This document shows positions 36,423 through 48,729 of a DNA stretch of 64,000 nucleotides, one piece after another (the first letter of the stretch is position 1; each line of letters starts with the position of its first letter). The position numbers were made by a program, and so were the translations under genes. This DNA is from Steinernema hermaphroditum. Lineage: Eukaryota > Nematoda > Chromadorea > Rhabditida > Steinernematidae. The stretch covers positions 7,006,001-7,070,000 of the forward strand of contig CM059621.1 of the NCBI GenBank assembly GCA_030435675.1, written 5' to 3'. Under the pieces are notes generated by a model. The model saw only the letters and a program-made list of their open reading frames with translations, was not told where the DNA came from and did not search any database.

Positions 36423-38440
36423 GGGCGAGGTAAAACTAGAAATGAAGTTGGAGCGAAGAAGCAATTAGCGGTCGTCACGAGTGAAGACGAGTGGCAGAGC
36501 ACCGAAGGAGCAATTAGCCTCGGGCGGAAGATGCAACAGTGCGCGGAGGCAAAAAGGCGATCGATGGATCCGAAGCCGAACAAGGATTGTCTTGACTCGC
36601 CGCGACGCGCCATAATTCTTGATTATTGCCCTAATGAGGACCGGTTCCAGCCGCAGAACTCAAACTGCGCATATGGCGCTCCTGCGCTGCACGCCTAAAA
36701 TAAACAGATCGCGTCGCGGATCCGATCTCCGAACGTTTGAAACATTCGGGTGATTCGCGGGCTTTTTGACGGTCGAGGACACGATCCGGTGACCACGCAC
36801 CAGGATGTGGCGAAAGTCGGATGAGGAGATTTGATGTTTGAGGCAGAGGAACACGCCTCAGAGATGAGGGTATGAGGGTCGCAGCCAATGCTATATCCAC
36901 AAGGGAAGCTAGTAGAAGACAGAATGTACTGAAATTTAGTATTTGAAGGATGATGGGTAAGTTCCATCCAACCCTCTATGGTATGTATCTTGCTCACCTC
37001 TCACTCAGAACCATTATAGATTTACAGGATACGGATAAAATTCTTTCACATAAGCAAAATCATCAGTCCTGTAGCGATGACATGGAGATGGAAAATAGGG
37101 TTTGCTACAAAGGAGATAGTCCTGTCTGTCAGACAAGCACTCTAAATACGCCTAAAATATGCATTTTACACATTTAAACGCCCCAAAAAGCACGTCATTT
37201 AGAAAACAGTCATGCACTATCAGTGTAATCCGATATGACGTCGACGATCGCTTGTCCAAACAAAGGGCTCAATGAAACGTTTCACTTCCAAATCTTTCTT
37301 TTTCAACTCATCAACTCAGAGACTCTGAGTCAGAGAACGGCTCCACCGAGAGTCACCGAAGAACCTCTATTTGCTTTAATAATTTCTCGGTGTGTGATTC
37401 ACTTTCACTTTCCGAAGCCTATGTTTGTGCATCTGAGTCGTAAACGTTCGAATTCGTCTCTCCTCGGCGCTCTGTTGGAGGCGAAGTTCCGGAGTGTGCA
37501 CCGTTTACGAGTGAACGGGTACGACGAAAGTGTAGAGTGCACTTCTTTGAGAGCGCAAAGAATGAATCCAGAGGAGATGGGAGACTCAGGCGATTTACAG
37601 AACATTCTTCTAGCGAGCCGAATATAACCATGCTTTCGCCGAAAATATTCCCCCAGGCAAGACCACACGCATCGCGTTCAACGCTAGAATCACTCGACGA
37701 CAAAACACATTCTAGGTAGTGATATCACGCCTCATACGCCTTCTTCGATACCCGTCGTTAAGCCGTAAAATTGTTTGAGTTTTGCGGGAAACCGCAACAC
37801 GCCTAAAAACCCAACACGATTTGGTGGCTCCTTGAAGAGACCATCGATGAGATACATTCTTATCAGGGATCTGTTTTTGCCAGATTATGTAACACTTCTA
37901 GATCCATTTGGAGGATAAATCCGTAGATCCGTCTTCGCGGCTAGGTGAGGCCGTGACTGTTCCAGATGAGGCTGTGCTTGGCTTTGGTTAACAACCACTG
38001 ACTTGAGTGTTGTGAGCACTCTAGATTTGTTTGGTATAACATGATGATAAGAATACAGGCCACGTAGGTAAGGAAATAGCCCATTTTTTGGGAGATTTCT
38101 TTCTTACCATTCTTGAGCAATCATTCATAGCCTCGATCCTAAGGATGTGTGAAGATCACCTGAACTTGCCAAAGTCCTCACTGCTGAATGCACGCGTTTT
38201 TAGATCCCACTGGGTCAGTCATTCTCACAGTCTAAGATGATCATGATAACCAAATTCGTTAGGAGCACAGACGTCTAATCCCGTCGGCACACACTTATTC
38301 ATAAGCGTCCGAAAAAAGATCGCCGCCTAACGCCTCCCTCAGTCGAAGCTCGGCCCTAAAACTGTTTGATTTTCGAAGCGCTATAAACCGCAACAGCGAA
38401 ACTCAAACACTCGCTATTTGCGACGTCTCCGTCCGCCAAC
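36423..38440. other. Intergenic region between two divergent genes
   Basis: No coding exon is supported. It includes a GC-rich stretch with TAATT/TTAGC motifs next to the TSP1 gene start (36420-36620), a diverged dispersed repeat copy (37010-37140), and the promoter of the 38441 gene. Confidence 0.45.
37010..37140. repeat. Dispersed repeat, diverged copy
   Basis: Shares CATAAGCAAAATCATCAG, CCTGTAGCGATG and CATGGAGATGGAAA with the copy at 35760-35815 in the same order and orientation. It ends near a TGTCTGTCAGACAAGCA word. More diverged than the 35730/44860 pair. Confidence 0.55.
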
Positions 38441-40174
38441 ATGTCGTCCTCGGTTACGGTAATGGCCGCTTTCCTGCTGCTTCTTTCCTCGCTCGTCTCC
38501 TCGACCCCCTTCCGGGCAGATCTGCCATTCTTCCTCTTCGCCAGCGACAAGGTAGATGCCATCAAGTTCGAGAAGGAGCTCCCCTGCGTCTTCGTCGTCA
38601 GCACCGCCACCAAAGTGGACCTCTCGAAAATCACTCTGGAATTCAGCGGGCCTAACGGGGACGCCTCGTCCACTCCCCTGAGCGACATCCTCCGGCAGAG
38701 GGTAAAGTGCTTCGACAAGGGCGAGTACCTTTACATCAACAACGCCGGCGCCTTCGACCAGGCGCCGGAGGAGGCGAGGAGCGTCGTGCTCTACTTTATA
38801 TCGAAGGCCAAATTCGAAGGTATCGCCCCGTCCAGGAACCTATAGGCAAGGAGCGTTGCAGGACCGTGTAAGGATCAGGGCTACTGGCAAGGGAACGTTT
38901 TCGCCTCATCCGACGCGAACCCCAAATTCGCCAGCGTCAGCGCCGACTGCCCAGCCGTCTATCTCACCACGTCTTCTTGTCCAAAGGTCCAGATGGAAAT
39001 CGACGTCGACAAGGTAGGGAGACTCATGGATCTTGGATCTAAGCTCTGGGGAAAGGAATGAATCACAAGGTGGATCTGTCATTATCAAGTGACTCGTTTG
39101 GCGCAAAAAAAAAAAACATTAGATCTTTGGTTGAATGATGTGGAACGAGTGGATAAGAGCTGCATTCTGTGCACTTTGCGCCTAGTCGTGCTGCTCCAGA
39201 AGTTATATCCGGGTCCTGCTACGATGTGATCGATCACTAAACCCTCTGAGGCCGATCAGTGTGTCCGATTTGAGTCCCTTGAAGATCATAGTTCCTTTCA
39301 GCTCTCCGAGTCCAATCTTCTCGTTTCATCGCCTCGATGGGGCGGACAGGCCGCGACCAACTTGTTCACCGTCAGGTATGCCAACTCCAGAGGGCTCTGG
39401 AACATCGTCATTCAGCGCGGACAGCGCTGCCACCTACAATGACGAGATTCTTCTTCGCTCCGTGCTGATGGTCTCCACCCTAGAAGAGTCTTTCATCACA
39501 AACGTCGTCAAAGTGACCGCAGGTACCCAAATCTACAATTTGCACATGATCCAAGGCGTTCAGTGGCGACCGCCGGCGCCGACTGTGGCATCACAAAAAA
39601 GGTGAAGAGCGACAAAGCCGCCAGTGGACTCATACAGAGTGACCCTCTGGCGACTGGCGCCTCGAAGTTCACCTTCTCCCTGGAAGTGGATCCGGTCAAG
39701 GACGTCTCTTTCCCCGATCTGAAACTCTCTGGAGTTACCTACGACAAGAAGGGGATGCTGGAAGTGGCCATCACCACAGGGACTGGGAAGACGGAGTAGG
39801 CACTCTTTTTCGGCCCTCATCTCCACGTTCGTTGCAGGACCCTCAGCTCCTTCAGTCTTGTCGTTGTTCCTGATGTTTCCTCTGCTACCGTAACCTACAC
39901 TCCCGACAAAGACTGCACGCCTGACACGTGCACGCCTCTCTCGATCTCCTACGAGCTGATTCCTTTCAAGGAGAGCCCACCCACGACGACGACTACGGTA
40001 GGTCCCACGACCACGACGACCGCCGACCCCAGTATCACAACTACGATCCCCATTCAGACGACTACGAATAGTGGCGGTGAAAACCCAAATTCTGACCACT
40101 TTTGACGTTTCGTTTCAGCCGAGACATTTCTGAGCGTCGCCGCCATCGTCGCCTCCATGACTGTGTTTGCCTAA
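38441..40174 (+). CDS. Secreted, probably GPI-anchored protein of unknown family
   Basis: Exons 38441-38819, 38862-39013, 39260-39375, 39416-39522, 39564-39795, 39838-40076 and 40119-40174 join to 426 aa. The N-terminus (VMAAFLLLLSSLVSSTP) is a signal peptide. The middle is beta-rich with scattered cysteines. Near the end is a Thr-rich linker (TTTTT and TTTIPIQTTT stretches, likely O-glycosylated), and the last 15 residues (ETFLSVAAIVASMTVFA) are hydrophobic without a cytoplasmic tail, the pattern of a GPI attachment signal. No named domain is recognised; nematodes have many surface proteins of this layout. The exon at the left edge of the window encodes a segment resembling residues around GVTYDKKG. 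Confidence 0.78.
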
Positions 40175-43100
40175 AAGTGATCTTTTGTGTGAGATGTAGT
40201 GTAAATAAACACTGTTCGGCTCAAGTACGTTCGGAGTCTCTGAGGACCTTTGTGAATGCACTGATAAGGAGGGTTCCCCAAGCGATAAACGGAGCTACTG
40301 TACCCTTAGCCCCAATCTTCAGGTCAGGAGTCTTCCGTGCTTCCAGCAACTCGCACAGCTTCTTGTAGTGCCGTCTGCTTGATTACGCCCTCTGCTTACA
40401 GTACCACTTCCTTCTTGCATAACTTCGGAATCCTCCTAGTCACGTTCCTATTTCAAGTGATCATTCATCGCTGATGAGGAAAAATCAAGATAGGGATATT
40501 TCAAAATTAGAGGCTGTAATAGCAACAAAGTGTTCGCAAGTGCATCGCTAATTAAAAAAGCGCAGTGCACGCATCATTCTTACATGATCTGTCAGGTAAT
40601 GCTTTTTTTCGTCCTTAGTCGAGTAGTAAATGTCACACATTAGGAGATCGACCTTGCAAGATATTCTAGTATCTTCAGATTTGGACTGATAACAGTGCTC
40701 GCGCTGAAAAGTTCTCCAACGACGCCCTATAAACCTCTTAGACAGGTTTGTGTTCAAATCAAACAGGGAATGCCCTCACTCAGCCCTTCCCTGATACTGC
40801 GTGGGTTCCGGCGATGTCCTTTCGTGTCGCCGTCGGAGTGACTCAGCGGCGGCCGCCGACGGCGCATCACCGCCGTCGGCGAAATCGGAGTGGCGTTTGT
40901 GTCTTCCGCGAGCGCACCACTAATCAGCCATCTCCACGAGGGGGTGTTATTGCCTTTTTTGTTTGTTTCTTCGCAACATCCGACGTGTTTTCCTTAAATG
41001 TCGCCATTATGGATACATGTACGTTCGATGGGAGTCGACCGTTGTCGTTGTCGAATCTGAATGTGTTCGTCGTTATTCAATGGGACCTTTTTTATTTTTC
41101 TACGAATAGAGAGAACATTTCTCTTGATATTGCAGTAATTAGCAAGGGATGGGTAATTAGTTCCTTCTCCAACTTCTTCAACGAAACGAACTGACATAAG
41201 AGAGCGAAAAGAAAGGAAGGAAATCGGAAGAAAGAAAGGGTCACGATTGTCGAAGTAGATTAGTTTTGTTCGATGCTCTAGTGACTCACTTCTGGAAGTT
41301 AATACCCGCGACAAAAAGTCCGTCAGGTCCCCAAAAAGGACCACGGGCATGGCCACAAAATTTGGGGCTCTCTATCAGAACCCCAGCCTCTGCTTTGTTT
41401 CGCATTTGCGTGGTTTATCTATCTTCGTAGACCTGACCTTTAAGACTCTTTAATTAAGACTTACAAACTAAATCTTACAAAGAAACATTGTGAAGTGGCC
41501 TCAGATCGAGCTATCAATTGACACACAAAAAAAATTTTATACACCTGGTCATGTAAATGACATTCAAAAGTTACAAACCAAAATGGGAAATATTGGGAAA
41601 TCTGCTAAAGAAAATCTGAAGGTTTTGTGCTCGAACTGGTCAGTATTTGTTATATAGTTACTAAAATGGTATGCTTGGGAATGGGACCTGGAAGAAAACA
41701 CTGCCCAGTTGAACACAGACGGTTGGATTGGCTTTGACAAAATTGAGTATAGCCGTTTGATTGCAACCTTCGGAAGGAGTTCACATGTGAGATGTGCGTA
41801 TAAGCCAACGCCCTTTTGGGGCGGATACTTCGGAATGTTCCCTTGGCAGCCTGAGCATCTTTCTCTGCTTTATTATTTATCGGTTCCTTTTTTGTACCTT
41901 TAAATTTTCAATGAATTTACATATCCATTTTCTTGCAGTCCTTATGACCATCATCATGACTGAATATCTTATAGACTCCTCTATTCTTAGACTTCATCCC
42001 AAAATCCAATCCATTTCCCTCTCCACCGCCCCAACCACACGAAAACTGACGTTTTCCGACGCTAGAGGCCCTCCACCCCCGTGCCACATTCCCTCGCCTC
42101 CCAATTTGCATAAATGCCGCAGGGCGAACCCGCCGGGACACGACAAGTAGCGATGGAACCGGATGATTGCCGCGCGACTGTCAGCGGAATGTCGGCGCCG
42201 CGAGATGACAGATCACGAGGGAGTCACTCATTCCCATGCGCCGACTCACTTCTTGACCACTTCGCGTGAGTGGCTGCAGCGGAGCTAATCACTTAGGATT
42301 AGCGGCGGATGCATCCTTAGCCGGATTGCTTCTTGTCGCCGCGGTGACTCCTCGTCGGACGACGCGAGGATTTTCTTGTTCTTAAGTGGCTAGGCGATGT
42401 CAGAAGAGTATCTTTGTTCGTATATCCCATGGACAAGTAGCTCTTTGAGTGTTCTTCAGAATCTTCTTTATTATCAAATTTTTGAGGAGTTTCTGGTTCT
42501 TGAAGCGAAACCTAATCTTTCTCGGAATAAAGAGCTTAATCGAGTGAGAAGTCCGATCGTATCTCCGGCTCCCCGAAGATAGCATCTTCGTCGTCGGATT
42601 CGTGTCCATTCCACTTCGCTGATCATTTGTTTCAATTAGAGTGACTAGCGATAGGATCTTTGTTTCGTAAGAGCCTTGCCTTTTCTGAAATCTGCTTTCA
42701 CTTCTTTTTTCACTTTCATCACTATATAGGAACGTTTCTAGTAGTGGGATATATGAAATTTTAGCATGAATATCATTACGTATCTTTAACGATAGCAACT
42801 CTGTATACCCTGGATTTAACGGCTAATTCGGAATCAGAATTATTACAATTCGAGGATACCAGTTCCAATTATTGACCATCTAATAAGTCATGTGTCGTTC
42901 TTGAATTCGATATTTGATTTAGGAAAGCTTTTTGTGCTCAAGCAGGGATTTCCCTAGTACCATATTCAGTGTGGATGGGTTCTGTTCTGATACTCGAGGA
43001 CCTACAGGATATCAGTGAATCGACTGCTTTTGCAAAAGATGCTTGAAAATAAACTTGTGAACTTGACTGAAATTCGACTCAAATTTCCACAGCATGTGGC

Positions 43101-43179
43101 ACGCATGAATGCCGCCCGATTCAGACAAAAAGGCCCCGCTAATGTGTCCATTCGAATCTGCAGATTTGACTTCCCTTAG
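40175..43179. other. Gene-poor region
   Basis: No supported gene. Short open stretches with splice-like ends (for example 42463-42544, encoding NLLYYQIFEEFLVLEAKP and ending at a GTGAGA donor) could be exons of the putative gene at 43180-43707. A GC-rich TAAT-containing island lies at 42100-42350. Confidence 0.4.
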
Positions 43180-43707
43180 CCCGAACACAACGCCGATTTG
43201 ATTCGCTAAGGGAAAAACTTGCCGAAAGCATCGTCTCTGCAAACTCCTCCTTTGAAGTTACACTGCGACATTTCGTGTATGAGCTACTTTTGCAAGCTGT
43301 AAAGTCTAAAGGGTCTAAAGGGGCATATGATCCGAGATAGATGCCCATTTTTTGCGTGCTAGATTGACAATACGGACTGATTCTTTGGGGTTTGTGGGGT
43401 CGCTGTTCACAGTGAGTCCTGATCCACTATTTTCCACACTCATCTTATCAGACGGCTCTTTGAAAACGTTTTTCAGGAGTCCCTTCCTGCAAATGGTCTT
43501 CTTGTGGTGCAAGACTGTTGGCGCCACGGAACGCAGACTGTCCGACGTCCAAAAAATGCCGCGCATTCCATTCCCTTCTCCGTCAGAAGCGGCGCCTTTG
43601 TGGAGGCCTGTGACTCTCGGCTATTCACTGTGCCCTTTTCCAATCCGATTTGTGTTTCTATCAGCACAAAGTCGACCTTGAGCACCTTCAACGGAATCAG
43701 ACTTCAC
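43180..43707 (+). CDS. Putative multi-exon gene, unrecognised
   Basis: Three protein-like exons are consistent in phase: 43180-43312 (REKLAESIVSANSSFEV), 43363-43411 (LTIRTDSLGFVGSLFT) and 43477-43707 (SLPANGLLVVQDCWRHGTQ, then FVEACDSRLFTVPFSNPICV). The second ends in a GTGAGT donor, the third follows TTTTTCAG and ends in GTATGT; the first donor (GTCTAA) is weak. I recognise no family. Start and end are not found; further exons may lie upstream (42463-42544, 43094-43160) or downstream. Alternatively this is a decayed gene. Confidence 0.3.
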
Positions 43708-46339
43708 GTATGTGCTAGGCGATCCACTAACCATACCCCTTCGTTATTTTACGTTTTCATTTAAGTGAAGACTCAATCTTCTATGGTAAGCCTTCATGGA
43801 AGCCTTTTTTTATCGCACCTAACAAAGCCATATGCCTTCTCTGGCAGTCTGACAGATCCTCTATTTTGGCCTCTTCGACCACAAGTACCTTTCCTTTTTC
43901 CATTTCCATCCACCAAGAAGCGAAAAACATTCCCTCCACCCGGAAGCCACTTGTTTGTATCCACTTCCTACTTCCCCCGCTTTCCCTAATCGGATCCATT
44001 TCGGTGTATCACTCATCGTGCACCGCCTAATCCGAAGACAAACACCGTCGCCTTCCCTCTCGGACACTTCCATCCATCGGAGGGGCGGTTTCGGTTTCGA
44101 CTCCTGTTTGTTTTGGCGCGCGAAATTCATTTCCGATTCGATCTCGAATTCCGCCATCTGCCGACGACGGAGATGCCTATCGGGGATCGGGTGGCCGCCG
44201 GAAGGATTCGCATATTAATGCAGCCGAGACGCCCATCACGCTAATCTCAAATGTCTCATTAGCTCTGCGCGCGGCCCGCCGCGAGCCTTTAATGGATCTG
44301 CGCGGGAAACATTTCTGAAAGTGACTACTCGAGTGACCAGCCTTGCCCACTCTGTGCATATTCTATTGATTTGAGTCGCCGATTGTGGAAGTTCGTTCGA
44401 TTATGCACTGAGTAAACAAAGTGCCTCTGGAGGCGCTTCCATGGACGGAGGGTGTAGATGTGGTCATTAATTTTTAATGTCTCCCAAGATAGCTTTTTGA
44501 GAATTTGATAGCATATGACCACCCATGATTGTTTTCTGGACAAAGAGCTGTCTGTTGGGACGCTTTGAAAGGGTGTACTTCGCTGTGCGCTGCTTAAACG
44601 ATAGCCCTAGAATAGTTACATTTTGGACCTGGGTAAACAGTGGTCATAAATTTTTTATGACCCAATAAAGCCCTTCAAAATGTAGCACTTCCAGTAGTCT
44701 CAGAGATTTAGAGGTTGTGGAACGGGGATCATGTATTGGTCACTCTCTCTTGTGCCAATACTGCCCGAGAGCATTAACCGCAAAAATCGTAGATTCGGAA
44801 GAAGCCATGTCCTGTAACACTGCTATCCATCCCGTGGAAGTCTAGAAACCTCCTCATCTGTCTAGTAGATAGACGCTGCAGACAGGCAGTCATTTCTTCG
44901 GTTGGTATCAATGTAAGGCGGTTGGAAACCGACCGATTTCAGACAGATCTCAAGAAAATGACAGCCATTGTCTAATGTGTTTGTCTAGTAGACTGGACTT
45001 TTTGTCTGTGGGGATTGATTTTGCAGATTTTTTCGTATTATGTACTTTGAAAAGACAAAGTTCTTCGTTCCTTTGCAGTAGAAAACCATATGTTCTGTCT
45101 CCATGCCATCGCTGCAGGACAGCTGATGGCCTTGTTTATGCGAAAGAAGCGTTGAAACTCTGTGAAACAAAGCTATCCTCCCGGCAGCTGTCCGTTCGTT
45201 TGTGTCGATTTCCGCGTTTCCAGCTCATTCCATTAAAGTGCCGCCGCTCAAAGTGAGTTTTTGTGTCGTTTTCCCGCCGTTTACTGCTTGCAATTTGATC
45301 CGAATCCGAAGATGGAAGTCGGAAGGAAACGAAAAAGTCGTGATAGCCTTTTAGTGGGTCTGTGGTCGTTTGGCGCTTTAGTCGTGCTCTGTTTGGGATC
45401 GTTGGGTGTCTGATCTAAAATTAGCTGATCCATTTGAAGTGAAATCAGATTATAAATCCAACTCAGGCGCCGTTTCTTCACTACACGCCCAGTTGGCGGT
45501 CTAATCTGAGCCGAATTATCTCCAGAATCTCTAAACCATTTACGCAAAAACATCTGTCTTTTCATGTTCCTCTTCTCCTCCTCTGAACGTCTTTTGAGTG
45601 ATGCGGTGAATTGTCCAAATTCTCAGTCACCCACTCCTCAAAATACCATAAAAGCGATCCAGTGCCCGGCCAATTACCTCCTCTCCACTCACCATTAGCT
45701 GCTTCCAGTCGCGTCCCAGGCAGATGTTTCGACGAGTAGCGGAACGAGTTGTGAGCGACGCCGCGATAATGGGCTTCGAATCAGGCGACTGATTTGCATA
45801 GAAATGCGTTCCGCGGCGGTTAGAGTCGATTTTTGGGTTTTGACGGTCGTGAGCTGTACTGATAGGTCGAGGAGGTGAGTTATTTTGTGGTCCCTAATGT
45901 TGCCCTTTTTGTTGATCATCGACATTCAATATCCATCCTTTAGTCCTTTATTTGTTTTCAGTTTAAATGCCCGTTCCTCTTATGCACTTCCGAAATGACC
46001 TATTTATCCGTTTCATATATCGTATTTACATAGTGTTTGCATACTGATAACCTTTCCTAACTATACAACTAACACCCAAATGGCGCAACATCGAGGCCCG
46101 CCTGACCCCCGCGGCGACACCGAAAACATCCGCGGATTAGGCATTCACCGATTTTCCGCCACAACGAACTCTTTGTTCGATTCCGCAGCGATCCGAAGCG
46201 AATCGTCCGCTTCAGCGCTGCTCGCCGTTATCCACACGCGCCGCTTTTGGCACAGAAGTTGCCAATTTTGTTTTCTTTTTGTTGGAAGATTTTAGAAAAT
46301 TATTTACAAATTGCAGGAATTTGTTTTCCTCGTGACTGT
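43708..46339. other. Gene-poor region
   Basis: No supported gene. It contains a GC-rich TAAT-bearing island (about 44100-44310), two palindromic words of the type GGTCATAAA/TTTATGACC (about 44462-44480 and 44642-44664), and the dispersed repeat at 44860-45190. Confidence 0.45.
44860..45190. repeat. Dispersed repeat, copy 2
   Basis: Inverted relative to 35730-36000. It carries an extra block of about 60 bp (around 45052-45100) not found in copy 1. The two copies differ at many single positions, so insertion is not recent. Confidence 0.75.
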
Positions 46340-46347
46340 GGTACTAG

Positions 46348-46571
46348 GACATTTGCGCGCAAGACATTTGCGCGCGGGACGTTCGCACGCCAGACATTTG
46401 CGCGCAGGACATTTGTGCGCAGGACATTTGTGCGCAGGACATTTGCGCGCAGGACGGTTCCGCGCGGGACATTTGCGCGCAGGACATTTGCGCGCAGGAC
46501 ATTTGCGCGCAGGACATTTGCGCGCACGACATTCGCGCGCAGGACATTTCTGCGCCAGATACTAGCGCGTC
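46348..46571. repeat. Left terminal array of the MULE, 15-bp monomer
   Basis: About 14 units of GACATTTGCGCGCAG in direct tandem, several with changes (GACGTTCGCACGCCA, GACATTTGTGCGCAG, GACGGTTCCGCGCGG), plus a degraded last unit. All three frames are open across it because 15 is divisible by three; these are not genes. Confidence 0.95.
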
Positions 46572-46651
46572 CGGCTGACAGTTTGAAGAGCAAGAGAGTT
46601 TATGTATTATCATAATTCCGCGAAATGCCGCGTAGTATATCTCTACTGAAT

Positions 46652-48254
46652 ATGGAATTTTCAGCTATGCAGACTACGCGTGGACTTAACTATTTTACTC
46701 ACGACGGCTATGAGTATCGTAAGGACAGGCTTATTGCGAAGGACACTAAGTTAGTGGTGTTTTTGGTAAAGTTGTCTAAATAGTACTATAGAATTGCTTG
46801 GCGTTGCATTCGCCACGATTGCGCTGGTAGAATCCACAGCAGCTTGCAACGCGATGCAGTAGTTCTTAAGGCGGCTCATGTTCACAATCCTAGCACTGTT
46901 AAGATTGCTGTAAGACAGAGGAAGAACGAGATTAAAGAGCGCGCTAGGGAATGTCGTTTGCCTACAAGAGACGTCGTTCTAGGCTCATATAACGGATTAA
47001 CAGATGAGCAGCGAATTGCCATGCCATGCGCAGTAGCTCTACAGCGCACTATTAATCGCACAAGACGAAATCCGGATGCGAAGCTGGTGGATAAGAAAGA
47101 GTTGGATGCAATCGTTCTCGCAGGAGATTATACCATTACTTGTGACGGGCAAAAGTTTCTTTACTGGGATTCCAGAGAAGATCGATCTGAAGAGATCGCT
47201 GACCATGACGTTAACGAGGAAGAGAGTGATGACGAAGACGAGCAGCCCGATAGAAATGACACGAGGCAGCCGGTTGTCTTTTTGTTTCTGTCTCCTAATG
47301 GAATCCGGCGTTTGCAACGCTATCGACATTGGTCTGGTGATGGCCATTTCGCAATGGTGCCGTCGAACATGATGCAGTTGTATACAGTTTGTGTTATCGA
47401 AGATCACTGTGTTATTCCATGCGCTTTTGCGCTGATGCAGAATAGACGGGAAAGAACCTATCGAAAACTGTTTAATCAAATCAGTATGGCTGTCGGATTT
47501 CCCGGACCTGAAACATTTATGACGGGTATGTCCATGATCATATATTCTACACTGTCCAATCTCTTCCATAGATTTTGAGAAAGGTGCGAAGAATGCGGTT
47601 GTAGCCACTTGGTCCCACTGCCAACTTCGTTCGTGTTTATTCCATTTTGGACAGTGTTTGAATAGGAAGATCCAACACATGGGATTAACTCCCCTTTACC
47701 GGGATAACGAAGAATTTCGAAATACCGTTCGATCGTTGGTAGCGTTGGCATTTCTCCAACACGAAGATATTGAAGTTGCCTACGACATAGTTCGTCAAAA
47801 TGCGCCCAACTTGCCGCAGATGGTCCAGTTTCTTCGTTACTTCTCGTCAACATTCATTCGCCGTCCAAGAGGACCATCAACGTTCAGTCCAAACGAGTGG
47901 AGTTGTTACTTGGGTGTCACTTCTGACCTCGGACGTACAAACAATGGACAAGAAGGGTGGCACAACGCTTTCCGGTCCAATTTCGGCACAAGTGCTCACC
48001 CGTCAATGTCGAAGATGATCGTCGGATTGAAGAACGAGGACAAAAATGCTCACGATCGCCTTCGGAATCACGAATTGGATCATACCCGGCCAATCATTGG
48101 ATTTCCAAGAAAGACAATGTACGTGAAGAACGATATCGCCATCAAAACTCTCATTGACGAATATTATGGAACTCCAGAAGATGAAAGAACGGACGCGCAG
48201 CTTCTCCTTTTGTTGCAGGCGTTGCAATACCGAGTCAATGCATTTTCCGATTAG
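46652..48254 (+). CDS. FLYWCH-domain MULE transposase
   Basis: Exons 46652-46749, 46792-47525 and 47572-48254 join to 504 aa. N-terminal FLYWCH zinc finger (about residues 10-62: YEYRKDRLIAKD, W-R-C-I-R-H-D-C-A-G-R, then H-V-H), a DNA-binding module found in many animal MULEs. The catalytic RNase H-like domain shows GDGHFAMVP (D216), MTDFEKGAKNAV (D278) and TNNGQEGWHNAF (E405), i.e. the DDE triad with family-typical spacing. An acidic linker (EEESDDEDEQPD) separates the two parts. Both introns (42 and 46 bp) have proper borders. An alternative start at 46667 is in frame and follows a TTTTCAG, so the first ATG is uncertain. Confidence 0.9.
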
Positions 48255-48426
48255 AACGGAAGCGTAAGCGCAGGCAGAACAATTGTGAGGCGTAAGAGCA
48301 GGCAGAACCTACTTGTTGTGACTTGTTTTGTTATTGTTGTTGCATGTTTGTTGTTAAATTTTTGTTATTCTTGTTTCGTGTCCTTAAAATGTTGGATACA
48401 CTACGGAAGTCCTATTTGTTGCGCGC

Positions 48427-48593
48427 ACTGCGCGAGAATGTCCTGCGCGCAAATGTCCTGCGCGCAAATGTCCTGCGCGCAAATGTCCTGCGCGCAAATG
48501 TCCTGCGCGCAAATGTCCTGCGCGCAAATGTCCTGCGCGCAAATGTCCTGCGCGCAAATGTCCTGCGCGCAAATGTCCTGCGCGCAAATGTCT
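48427..48593. repeat. Right terminal array of the MULE, 15-bp monomer inverted
   Basis: Eleven units of CTGCGCGCAAATGTC, the complement of the left monomer; ten are perfect, only the innermost differs (CGCGAGAATGTC). The near-perfect identity here against the varied left array shows the two ends are homogenised separately. Confidence 0.95.
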
Positions 48594-48729
48594 GGGCACC
48601 GTGACTGTAGTCGATATGTCGCTTTGGTTTGACCCCGAAAGCTGATCATAAACCCTTCTGTGCAAAACCGTTTACCGACTACTTTTCCACAAAAAAAAAT
48701 CCCCCTTTTGAAATACCCATAAGGAAATT

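Larger units (their letters stand above)
46340..48600 (+). mobile_element. Complete Mutator-like (MULE) DNA transposon with tandem-repeat termini
   Basis: 2261 bp flanked by a direct repeat GTGACTGT (46332-46339 and 48601-48608); the base before it also matches if one end base is reassigned, making 9 bp. MULEs typically duplicate 8-11 bp. The ends are inverted: GGTACTAGGACATTTGCGCG at the left and GGTGCCCAGACATTTGCGCG read from the right. Behind each end lies an array of a 15-bp repeat in inverted orientation. Between them is one spliced gene for a FLYWCH + DDE transposase with intact frame and catalytic residues. It appears structurally complete and possibly still active. Confidence 0.9.

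Noticed and set aside
46300..46615. Open frames on both strands encoding repeated CAQMS- and RANVL-type peptides
   Set aside because: They are translations of the 15-bp terminal array of the MULE, whose period is divisible by three; no splice or start context supports them.
48323..48665. Repeat-protein frames and a CRISPR-like look of the array
   Set aside because: Same array at the other MULE end. Units abut with no spacers, and the genome is eukaryotic.
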